A DNA stretch of 19,571 nt from assembly GCA_900542195.1 (NCBI GenBank), contig UQNA01000052.1:1-19571 (forward strand). The letters run 5' to 3'. Positions 1-6,543 of this stretch are shown one piece after another. The notes under the pieces were generated by a model that saw nothing but the letters and a program-made list of their open reading frames with translations, did no database searches and was not told the origin of the DNA. The translations under genes and the position numbers were made by a program. This DNA is from an uncultured Sutterella sp. (GTDB lineage Bacteria > Pseudomonadota > Gammaproteobacteria > Burkholderiales > Burkholderiaceae_F). Within the stretch, counting starts at the first letter, position 1, and every line of letters begins with the position of its first letter.

Positions 1-464
1 CCGGGGCATTCTCCATTCTCATTGTTGAGGGGGTTGTAGTTGAAAATATAAAGTTTAGAGTGACATGCCTCTTGAGTTTTTCTAACCTCTAAAGTGCCGT
101 TTTTAATTTTTTCGCAAAAAGCTTTGAAAGGTTTTAATTTTTCTTCACAATCAAGAAAGTTCGACATGTTGAACATATTAACGAACTGCTCGTAAAACTC
201 TTCACGTAACTGACCAAAGCTTTTTTTGTTTTCCGATAACGTATTGATTATTCTGACAGCCTTTGAAATGTCTTGATCTATGTCGAGGCCAACGAGAATT
301 CTTATCTGGTGATCTTTTAGTTTTTCGGCTAATCGCTCATAACCAGAAAAGAAAAAGTATCCAACCAAAATATCCACAGAATCTGACTTGGGCAAGATAC
401 CGTCAATAATCTCCGTTAATAATTTTCCTTTGTTAGTAATGAAGGAGTCTTGGTCGAGTGTCAT
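1..464 (-). CDS. Phospholipase-D-like domain protein, N-terminal part (truncated by window edge)
   Basis: About 154 codons are visible from the ATG at 464; the rest lies beyond the left edge. Upstream the frame reaches a stop at 501-503 with no other ATG, so this start is the only good one. The N-terminus reads as a PLD-like fold: hydrophobic strand DILVGYFFFSGY, then RILVGLDID, and near the cut a CHSKLYIF segment carrying the H-x-K half of an HKD nuclease/phosphodiesterase motif. In known families this N-terminal module often sits in front of an SNF2/DEAD-type helicase in defence-related or DNA-processing proteins; whether a helicase follows here cannot be seen. The ribosome site is weak. 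It lies just downstream of a co-oriented serine recombinase, in an AT-rich, probably acquired segment. PLD-like assignment fairly confident; function is inference. Confidence 0.6.
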   Translation of the reverse strand, partial: MTLDQDSFITNKGKLLTEIIDGILPKSDSVDILVGYFFFSGYERLAEKLKDHQIRILVGLDIDQDISKAVRIINTLSENKKSFGQLREEFYEQFVNMFNMSNFLDCEEKLKPFKAFCEKIKNGTLEVRKTQEACHSKLYIFNYNPLNNENGECP

Positions 465-547
465 TCTGGTACCCCGAGGATATTGAAATGGAAACCCATT
501 TTAGAGCATGGTTAAGATACCCTCAATTGAAGCATCCTAATCAACCC

Positions 548-1210
548 TTAGATTAATTTATTTTTTAGAAAGCGAGCCAAGGTATTTCTATCAACTTTGC
601 ATATAGCTGCTATCTTCCTCTGAGAGATTCCCTCTTTTAATAATTCTTCAACTAATTTTTTCTTTTTGCTTAGTTTGTACCTATCTGGAGAGTTTTTCCG
701 ACCTTTTGGTCTTCCTAGGATTACTCCTTCAGCTTTCTTTCTTGCTAGGGCTTCTTTGGTTCTTTGAGAAATTAAATTTCTTTCAATTTCAGCAGAAAGG
801 CCAAAAGCAAAAGCCAACACTTTGGACTGAATATCATCACCAAGACGATAATTATCTTTTATCGTCCAAACCTTGGCTTCTTTGGATAAACAGATATTTA
901 AAATCTCCATAATCATAAAAAGACTTCTACCAAGCCGAGATAATTCTGCACAAATGATTATGTCGTCTTTTCTTATTTTTTGAAGTAACTTACCAAGTTG
1001 TCTTTTGTTATAAGCTTTTGTTCCACTTATTGTCTCTTCTATCCAGCCATCCACTTTAATATTTTCATTCTGGCAAAACTTATTAATTTCAAAACGTTGA
1101 TTTTCGACGGTCTGTTTGTCTGAACTGACTCTAATGTAGCCATAGATTTTGGAAGGCTCTGGCTGAGACTTTTCTACGGATTTAGTTGATTTAAGCTGAT
1201 CTTTTGACAT
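548..1210 (-). CDS. Serine recombinase, DNA invertase/resolvase family (Mpi/Hin-like)
   Basis: 220 aa. After a 20-residue charged extension comes the resolvase catalytic domain: YGYIRVSSDKQ with nucleophile Ser29, the AELSRLGRS block (Arg92, Arg95) that positions the phosphate, and the long E-helix around EIERNLISQRTKEALARKKAEG. The C-terminus is the short DNA-binding domain: GRPKGRKNS hinge, then a helix-turn-helix (EGISQRKIAAICKVDRNTLARFL). Length and order fit invertases and resolvases that act on short inverted or direct sites, not the large serine integrases. The general look resembles the Bacteroides master invertase Mpi (judged from memory). A GGGAG Shine-Dalgarno lies 6 nt before the ATG. 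It is co-oriented with the PLD-like gene downstream, 83 bp apart. No obvious crossover site pair was found by eye, so its substrate is unknown. Confidence 0.88.
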   Translation of the reverse strand: MSKDQLKSTKSVEKSQPEPSKIYGYIRVSSDKQTVENQRFEINKFCQNENIKVDGWIEETISGTKAYNKRQLGKLLQKIRKDDIIICAELSRLGRSLFMIMEILNICLSKEAKVWTIKDNYRLGDDIQSKVLAFAFGLSAEIERNLISQRTKEALARKKAEGVILGRPKGRKNSPDRYKLSKKKKLVEELLKEGISQRKIAAICKVDRNTLARFLKNKLI

Positions 1211-1760
1211 TTAGGCTCCCTAGGTGGAAAAAGAGATTATCAGTTCCCCTTAGTACAAAAAACACTAAAAGTAAAGACAGTCTGGAAACGTTTCATAAGA
1301 TGGTAAGCACACTCTTAGTTTTTAAAGCCTTCAAAAAGCAGAATAGGGGCGGCGTAGTCAACCAAAATCAGTTTTTAAACCGAGAAAGGGTAAACCAATT
1401 TCAGGAAAGGACAGGGAGTGCCGGAGTTGGAGTGGAACGTCAGTTTAGATGGGATAGATTGTCGAAGTTGTGAAAAATTAACTGGAAAACAAAGCCGTCC
1501 GGTCGTGAAAAATTAGTGCTCGTCTTGGTAAGAGCGTTGGATTTTCAGTTTCGACACTTTTAAAGAATCTCATGAGAATTAGGAAAGAATGCAGCTCGAC
1601 TTTTTTGGGGGAGAGCAATGACCTGGTTAAGAAGGTCGGACAGAAAGAATTTCCTTGAAAATACTTGTCCTTTTCCTCCTGCGTTCAAAATCTAAGTTTC
1701 TTTGCAAGGCTCTCGGTGGTATCGGCAGTTCTTATGCACCCCAAGCTAATGATGTCCAGA
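1211..1760. other. 550-bp stretch with no recognisable gene
   Basis: It separates the recombinase from lysR. A short plus-strand open frame overlapping the recombinase start has only a TTG start, no Shine-Dalgarno and low-complexity content, so it is not called. The only structure noticed is an 11-bp direct repeat, GTGAAAAATTA, at 1470-1480 and 1505-1515, and a small palindrome TCTCATGAGA near 1569. It may be eroded sequence at the edge of the acquired segment. Confidence 0.5.
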
Positions 1761-2699
1761 TTAACTATCAAGCCATGGAGAGAATTTTCTGATTTGTGGA
1801 ATGAGTTCTTCTTTAAAAATATCACGGGATAATTTGGCTAGATGTTGGGTCTGGGCAGTGTTTTCGTCGCTTCTTGCCACTAAGTAAATTACTCTCGAAA
1901 AAGCCGGGGGTGGGAGCGGTAGTACAGAAATTGAATCTGCTAATTCAGGATTTTGGATCAGAGAAAGGGTTCTAGCGATGGTCCAGCCCGCTCCTTTAGC
2001 AACTAAAGCTAGCATCGTGCTGCTTGAGTCAACCTCTATTTGGGAGGGTATTCCTTCATATAGCATGCTAAGATATGTATCATTAATTCGACCCGCTCCT
2101 CCTTCAAGGGAATACTTCAAATAGGGAAGACCGGACAATCTTATTTTGTCCCATGTCCACGATTGAGATCTGTTCTTCGTAAAAGAAGAAGGAACCAATA
2201 AGACGGAAGGCTCTTCAAAAATTTTATATCTTTGAAGGTTTTTAACTTCCGAAAGAGCACTGCTTATAAAAACAAAGTCAATTTGACGGCGTTCAAGTGC
2301 ATAAACGAGCGATTGGGATACTCCCGTGGTGCAGTAGATTTTTGAGGCCTCATTTCGCATACTGCAAACAAGCTGAGGCAAAAGACTCTTGGATAAGCTT
2401 TCGATGGCGCCAATTCTAAAAATTGGATGAATGAAAGAATTCTCTTTAATTTCTTTTGTTGTGCTTTCAAGAGTTTGTTTTACCAATAGAGAGTGATGTT
2501 TTAAGATTTCACCCTCTCTTGTGAGCTTAATGGGCCTCTTGCTGCGGTCAAAAAGTTCTACGTTTAAAGAATCCTCAAGCTTACGAATCTTCTTTGTTAC
2601 TGCCGATTGCGTCATAGAAAGTTGTTTGGCAGTTTCAGATAGACTTTTTCCCTCGCTGGCCGCAAGAAATACTTCAAGATTCTCATTGAGAAGGGACAT
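1761..2699 (-). CDS. LysR-type transcriptional regulator
   Basis: 312 aa, normal LTTR length. Residues 1-60 form the winged helix-turn-helix: LEVFLAASEGKSLSETAKQLSMTQSAVTKKIRKLEDSL then LFDRSKRPIKLTREGE. The remainder is the two-lobed periplasmic-binding-like effector domain. It is transcribed away from the DUF1177/DcuC-like/M20 operon with 116 bp between the start codons, the standard arrangement for a LysR protein regulating its neighbour. A perfect dyad with T-N11-A spacing (2715-2737) sits 15 bp upstream of its ATG, overlapping where its own promoter must lie, so negative autoregulation is likely. The effector is probably the substrate of the operon. By layout it corresponds to abgR of E. 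coli, but orthology cannot be judged here. Confidence 0.92.
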   Translation of the reverse strand: MSLLNENLEVFLAASEGKSLSETAKQLSMTQSAVTKKIRKLEDSLNVELFDRSKRPIKLTREGEILKHHSLLVKQTLESTTKEIKENSFIHPIFRIGAIESLSKSLLPQLVCSMRNEASKIYCTTGVSQSLVYALERRQIDFVFISSALSEVKNLQRYKIFEEPSVLLVPSSFTKNRSQSWTWDKIRLSGLPYLKYSLEGGAGRINDTYLSMLYEGIPSQIEVDSSSTMLALVAKGAGWTIARTLSLIQNPELADSISVLPLPPPAFSRVIYLVARSDENTAQTQHLAKLSRDIFKEELIPQIRKFSPWLDS

Positions 2700-2714
2700 G
2701 ACTGCACCTAAATC

Positions 2715-2737
2715 TATTATTCCAAAACAGAATAATA
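2715..2737. promoter_or_regulatory. LysR-type operator (dyad, T-N11-A)
   Basis: Perfect inverted repeat with 8-bp arms TATTATTC / GAATAATA around the 7-bp spacer CAAAACA. The inner TTC-N7-GAA fits the T-N11-A rule for LysR boxes. Its centre is about 71 bp upstream of the transcription start predicted from the promoter at 2762-2790, the usual place for an LTTR recognition site, and it overlaps the probable lysR promoter. Confidence 0.75.
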
Positions 2738-2761
2738 TAACGGCTTGGGGTGGAATGTAGT

Positions 2762-2790
2762 TTGATACCGAAATTTCTTATTTCTAATAT
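2762..2790 (+). promoter_or_regulatory. sigma70 promoter of the DUF1177 operon
   Basis: TTGATA (2762-2767), a 17-bp spacer, then TAATAT (2785-2790). Transcription would begin near 2797, giving a leader of about 19 nt with the Shine-Dalgarno AGGAGG at 2803-2808 and GTG at 2816. This geometry argues against an upstream ATG at 2750 as the start of the first gene. Confidence 0.7.
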
Positions 2791-2815
2791 AGGGGTGAAT
2801 TTAGGAGGAAGCTTT

Positions 2816-3751
2816 GTGAGTATCAAACATATCATTGAAATATTGGATTTGCTAGACGATCCGAAGGTTTCCGGACCAGCTGTGGCCGAGTATTTAAAGT
2901 CCTATGGAGCTGATAATATTTGGGTCAAGCACTTAACCGGCGAGAAAGGCAGTACTGATTTTCTAAAGATATTAATTCCTGGTAGAAATGGAAAAACAGA
3001 AGGAAAGAATTGTCCTACTCTAGGAATTGTCGGAAGACTCGGCGGTCTTGGAGCTCGTCCTCAAAGGTTGGGGTTTACTAGCGATGGTGACGGTGCGCTC
3101 ACTGTTTTAGCAGTAGCGGCTAAACTTTCTCAAATGCGTTCCAGAGGAGACGTTCTTGATGAGGACGTAATAATTACCACGCACATATGTCCCAATGCAC
3201 CAACAAGGCAAAATGAGTCTGTTCTGTTTATGGATGCGCCTATAAGCAGTGAAGAAGCAAATGTTTATGAGGTTGACCCGGCCATGGACGCAATTTTTTG
3301 CGTCGATACGACCAAAGGCAACCGCATAGTCAATCAACGGGGTTTTGCGATCTCTCCGACAGTAAAGGAAGGTTATATTCTTCGGACTAGTGAACAGCTT
3401 TTGTCTCTTATGGAGATCGCAACCGGAAGACTTCCGTTTGTCCTGCCGTTAAGCCAGCAGGACATCACTCCTTACGGAAACGGTATATTCCATCTCAACT
3501 CAATCCTTCAGCCAAGCGTCGCAACTAAGGCCCCCTGCGTAGGAGTAGCTATTACAACGGAAACTAAGGTGCCCGGCTGTGCTACCGGAGCTTCTCATGT
3601 CGCAGATATTGATGAGTGTGCTCGTTTCCTCATAGAGGCGGCTAAAGTGTTCGCTAATTCACCTGATCTTTTTTATAAAGCAGAGGAATACAACAAACTG
3701 CTCGCTCTTTACGGACCTTTGTCCAGATTCCAAACCTTTGGAGAAAAATAA
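2816..3751 (+). CDS. DUF1177 family protein
   Basis: 311 aa from GTG 2816, chosen because AGGAGG lies 7 nt upstream and a promoter at 2762-2790 would start the mRNA downstream of the in-frame ATG at 2750. Sequence features recall the DUF1177 family: LGIVGRLGGLGARPQRLGFTSDG, the SDGDGA segment (about residues 89-94), ITTHICPNAPT (His123) and VPGCATGASHVADID. No signal peptide or membrane segment. The family has no proven reaction; the Asp/His-rich conserved blocks look like a metallo-aminopeptidase-type scaffold, which is inference. DUF1177 genes are often found with peptide carriers and peptidases, consistent with this operon. The stop codon TAA shares one base with the ATG of the next gene, so the two are translationally coupled. 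Confidence 0.8.
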   Translation: MSIKHIIEILDLLDDPKVSGPAVAEYLKSYGADNIWVKHLTGEKGSTDFLKILIPGRNGKTEGKNCPTLGIVGRLGGLGARPQRLGFTSDGDGALTVLAVAAKLSQMRSRGDVLDEDVIITTHICPNAPTRQNESVLFMDAPISSEEANVYEVDPAMDAIFCVDTTKGNRIVNQRGFAISPTVKEGYILRTSEQLLSLMEIATGRLPFVLPLSQQDITPYGNGIFHLNSILQPSVATKAPCVGVAITTETKVPGCATGASHVADIDECARFLIEAAKVFANSPDLFYKAEEYNKLLALYGPLSRFQTFGEK

Positions 3752-5037
3752 TGACAGTACATCTTATTATTGCCGCCGTTATCGTAATACTGACGATAGT
3801 GGCCTTAATTAAACGTTACGAAACCCGAATGGTGCTCATTGCTTCGGGTTTGGCGATGGGCTTGCTTTGCCTTTCTCCGCAGATTCCATTGGCCAATATG
3901 ATGAAAAATATGACCAATGCATCTTTGATCTTGGCAATTTGTTCTTCATTGGGGTTTGCTGCTGTAATCGCTATAACTCGTTGCGATGTTCATTTTGTTG
4001 CATTGGCTGTTAAGCCGTTGGGAAAACTAGGCTTTTTCCTTCTTCCTTTCTGCATGCTGATGGCTTCTTGTGTTGCTGTAGCGATTCCGTCTGCTGCCGG
4101 TTGCGCCGCAGCTCTTGGCCCCACTATGATCCCGCTGATGGTTCGTGCAGGTTTTAAACCGGCTATTGCTGGTGCAGCTATCCTTGGCTCAATTATTCCT
4201 TCTGCACTCTCCCCGGGATCCAGTCATAACGTTTGGGTCGCAAAAATTTCCAATATGGAAGTGATGGATCTGATAGTACAGTTTGCTCCTGGAATCCTTA
4301 CTCTTTGTGCATTAAACATCATCATGGTCACTCTGATGATCTTTGTCTTCAAAGATTACAAGAAACGCTCTGTGAATGATTCTGATGCCGTTTTTGAGGT
4401 CGCCAGCGACAGCAGAGGAGAGTTGCCGGAACATCCTAACTTCCTGTATGCACTTGGGCCTATCGTTCCTATCGTCCTCCTCATGCTCGGTGCTACTTGC
4501 GTTCCTTTCTTAAAAATGAGCGTGGCTGAGGCCATGATTTATGGGACCATTTATACCTTGGTGATTACACGTTCAGATCCTGCAAAGGTAACTAAAGAGT
4601 TCTTTGGCGGTATGGGTAAAGGCTATGCAAACATTATGGGTATCATTATTGCAGCCGGTTGCTTTGTGGGCGGATTAAAAGCGCTGGGAGCCATTGATGC
4701 CTTAATTGCAGCTTTGAAGAATTCGAAAGAAATTGCTTCCTACGCAGCAAATTTCGGACCGTTCATCATGGGAGTTCTCACTGGTTCTGGTGACGCTGCC
4801 GGTCATGCTTTCAACCAAGCGGTTACTCCCTATGCAGCTGAATTTGGTATGAGAGTACCAAATCTCGGTGTGGTAGCTGCTCTTTCCGGAGCTTTAGGCC
4901 GCATGTGTTCTCCTATTGCCGGTGCAACACTTGTCATCGCCGGCATGATTAAGGCATCTCCTTTGGAAGTTTCTAAGAGAATGGCTATTCCAATGATCGT
5001 GAACGTCATCCTATTAGGATTTATCTTCGAGTTGTAG
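3751..5037 (+). CDS. DcuC-family C4-dicarboxylate-type transporter
   Basis: 428 aa, almost entirely hydrophobic with roughly ten to twelve membrane spans. It contains the DcuC-like block VAIPSAAGCAAALGPTMIPLMVRAGFKPAIAGAAILGS, then ALSPGSSHNVWVAKI, and a repeat-like counterpart near the C-terminus (GPFIMGVLTGSGDAAGHAFNQAVTPYAAEFG), as expected of ion-transporter-superfamily proteins with inverted halves. It is slightly shorter than E. coli DcuC (about 460 aa). It would act in the cytoplasmic membrane. DcuC proteins move succinate, fumarate and related dicarboxylates, but here the carrier is fused in an operon with a DUF1177 protein and an AbgA-like amidohydrolase, so the substrate may be an acylated or peptidic dicarboxylate such as an N-acyl-glutamate (inference). 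It starts on the stop codon of the previous gene and ends 14 nt before the next. Confidence 0.82.
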   Translation: MTVHLIIAAVIVILTIVALIKRYETRMVLIASGLAMGLLCLSPQIPLANMMKNMTNASLILAICSSLGFAAVIAITRCDVHFVALAVKPLGKLGFFLLPFCMLMASCVAVAIPSAAGCAAALGPTMIPLMVRAGFKPAIAGAAILGSIIPSALSPGSSHNVWVAKISNMEVMDLIVQFAPGILTLCALNIIMVTLMIFVFKDYKKRSVNDSDAVFEVASDSRGELPEHPNFLYALGPIVPIVLLMLGATCVPFLKMSVAEAMIYGTIYTLVITRSDPAKVTKEFFGGMGKGYANIMGIIIAAGCFVGGLKALGAIDALIAALKNSKEIASYAANFGPFIMGVLTGSGDAAGHAFNQAVTPYAAEFGMRVPNLGVVAALSGALGRMCSPIAGATLVIAGMIKASPLEVSKRMAIPMIVNVILLGFIFEL

Positions 5038-5051
5038 GAGGAGAATAGGAT

Positions 5052-6326
5052 ATGAAAGATACGGATCTCAAAGCGCAAATGGTTCAGGATCGTCGATTCC
5101 TGCACGCGCATCCGGAAGAAGGCTGGTGTGAGTTTGAAACTACTTACTATATTATCGAACGCCTTCAAAAACTCGGCCTGAAGGTACTTTCTGGATTGGA
5201 AATTATTGAGCCTCAGGCAGTAATGGGCCGAAATGAAGGTATTGTAAAAGCAGCCGAAGAGCGGGCAATCTCTCACGGTGTTCCTGTTGATTTTTTAAAG
5301 AAATTAAACGGCTACACGGGGGCAGTTGCGGTTTTAGAAACTGGTAAGCCGGGACCGGTAACCGCGATTCGCGTTGATATCGATTGCTTACCGATCGAAG
5401 AAACCACGGAACCTAATCATGAAGCCAATCTTGGAAATTATCATTCAGAGTATTCCGGATTTTCACATGCATGCGGCCATGACGGACATACCGCAGTTGG
5501 GTTAGGAGTTGCTGCATGGCTGGCTGCTCACAAAGATGAACTGAACGGGACAATAAAAATTCTATTCCAACCCGCGGAGGAAGGTGTCCGAGGGGCAGCG
5601 GCAATGGCGGCTAAAGGAATAGTTGACGATGTGGACTGGTTTGTTGGAGCACATATAGGATGCTCTGCGCATTTAGGAGAAGTAGGAGTCTCTCACCAAG
5701 GTTATCTGGCTACCACAAAATTCGACTTAGAGTACGACGGGATTCAAGCTGCAGCCGGATCGCCTGAGAAAGGCCGAAGCGCTCTGATGTGTGCAGCTGC
5801 TACCTGTATGACTCTTGGTTCTTTGCCAGGCCACAGCCAGGGCATCTCTAGAGTTCAGATCGGCAAACTTATTTCCGGAACCGGCCGCAATATTATTGCG
5901 CCTCATGCCTACCTCCAACTTGAAGTCCGTGGCGAAACAACGGAAATCAACGATTACATGGCAAAAAACGTTGAAATGGCGGTTAAGGGATTGGCAGATG
6001 CTTATGGCGTTAAATATAAGCTCACTAGAATGGGTGAAGCAGTAACGTACAAAGGAGATGAAGAAGCCATAAATCTCGTAAAAGCTGCTGCTAGCGAGAC
6101 TGAGGGCGTAACGAAGGTGTATGACACCAATTCAAAGGTAGGCAGCGAAGACTGTACTGTTCTGATTCGCAGAGTTCAGCAGCATGGTGGGAAGGCGGCC
6201 TTCTTCTACTACGGTTGCAACCATCCCGGACACCACAGAGCTGATTTTTGTATCCAAGATGAACAATCTTTACCTGTTGGTTTAGGCGTGTACGTAAATT
6301 TCATTAAGCGTGTCAACGGAGTTTAG
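5052..6326 (+). CDS. M20-family amidohydrolase, AbgA-like (aminobenzoyl-glutamate hydrolase type)
   Basis: 424 aa, close to E. coli AbgA (436). A strong AGGAGGAG Shine-Dalgarno precedes the ATG. The M20D metal site is intact: HACGHDGH (Cys141, His143, His146), PAEEG (Glu176, Glu177), GAHIG (His201) and the C-terminal HPGHH (around His394-395). The AbgA-type insertion after the N-terminal HPEEGWCEFET helix is present. Family members hydrolyse an amide bond, p-aminobenzoyl-glutamate in AbgA or N-acyl/indole amino acids in relatives. Odd point: in the lid/dimer domain, where M20 enzymes carry a conserved His (E. coli AbgA ...AHAG...), this protein has A233-A234-A235-G236, so the cross-subunit His is alanine. 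No AbgB partner or AbgT carrier is present. Enzyme class certain, substrate not. Confidence 0.85.
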   Translation: MKDTDLKAQMVQDRRFLHAHPEEGWCEFETTYYIIERLQKLGLKVLSGLEIIEPQAVMGRNEGIVKAAEERAISHGVPVDFLKKLNGYTGAVAVLETGKPGPVTAIRVDIDCLPIEETTEPNHEANLGNYHSEYSGFSHACGHDGHTAVGLGVAAWLAAHKDELNGTIKILFQPAEEGVRGAAAMAAKGIVDDVDWFVGAHIGCSAHLGEVGVSHQGYLATTKFDLEYDGIQAAAGSPEKGRSALMCAAATCMTLGSLPGHSQGISRVQIGKLISGTGRNIIAPHAYLQLEVRGETTEINDYMAKNVEMAVKGLADAYGVKYKLTRMGEAVTYKGDEEAINLVKAAASETEGVTKVYDTNSKVGSEDCTVLIRRVQQHGGKAAFFYYGCNHPGHHRADFCIQDEQSLPVGLGVYVNFIKRVNGV

Positions 6327-6344
6327 CTTTTTAAAAATTAGATA

Positions 6345-6396
6345 TTTTTCTCGGAGAGGAATCTATTGAACTTCAGAATGCCTCTCCTGAGAAAAA
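6345..6396 (+). repeat. Long hairpin downstream of the M20 gene
   Basis: Fifteen paired bases: TTTTTCTC (6345-6352) with GAGAAAAA (6389-6396) and GGAGAGG (6353-6359) with CCTCTCC (6381-6387), one bulged T at 6388, loop of 21 nt. It lies between the stop codon and the intrinsic terminator and lacks a following T-run, so it is more likely a 3'-end stabiliser or a folding element than a terminator. Confidence 0.6.
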
Positions 6397-6403
6397 CTTA
6401 TAG

Positions 6404-6428
6404 AGCTCGGTTTACCGGGCTTTTTCTT
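6404..6428 (+). terminator. Intrinsic terminator of the DUF1177-DcuC-M20 operon
   Basis: AGCTCGGT pairs with ACCGGGCT (one G-U pair) around a short TT loop and is followed directly by TTTTTCTTT. It lies about 80 bp after the operon and before the leader of the first FtsK-like gene. Confidence 0.75.
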
Positions 6429-6543
6429 TATTGACTTTAGGCATTTACGTCTTGGATCTTCTCTTTCGTGTATGCGCCATATTTTGACGCTTAATTGGTT
6501 AAATTATCTTCATTGAAGAAGTTCCCAAGAAAAGGAGGCGCTC

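Noticed and set aside
1204..1473. 89-codon plus-strand frame overlapping the recombinase start
   Set aside because: TTG start, no Shine-Dalgarno, biased low-complexity content and no recognisable domain.
1211..1760. Search for inverted repeats serving the recombinase
   Set aside because: Only an 11-bp direct repeat and short palindromes were found; nothing resembling a crossover site pair.
2750..2815. Upstream ATG as the start of the DUF1177 gene
   Set aside because: It lies before the predicted transcription start and lacks a good ribosome site, while GTG 2816 has AGGAGG 7 nt upstream.
6484..6510. Promoter for FtsK-like copy 1 (TTGACG then TATCTT)
   Set aside because: Spacer is only 15 bp and the corresponding bases are not conserved before copy 2.
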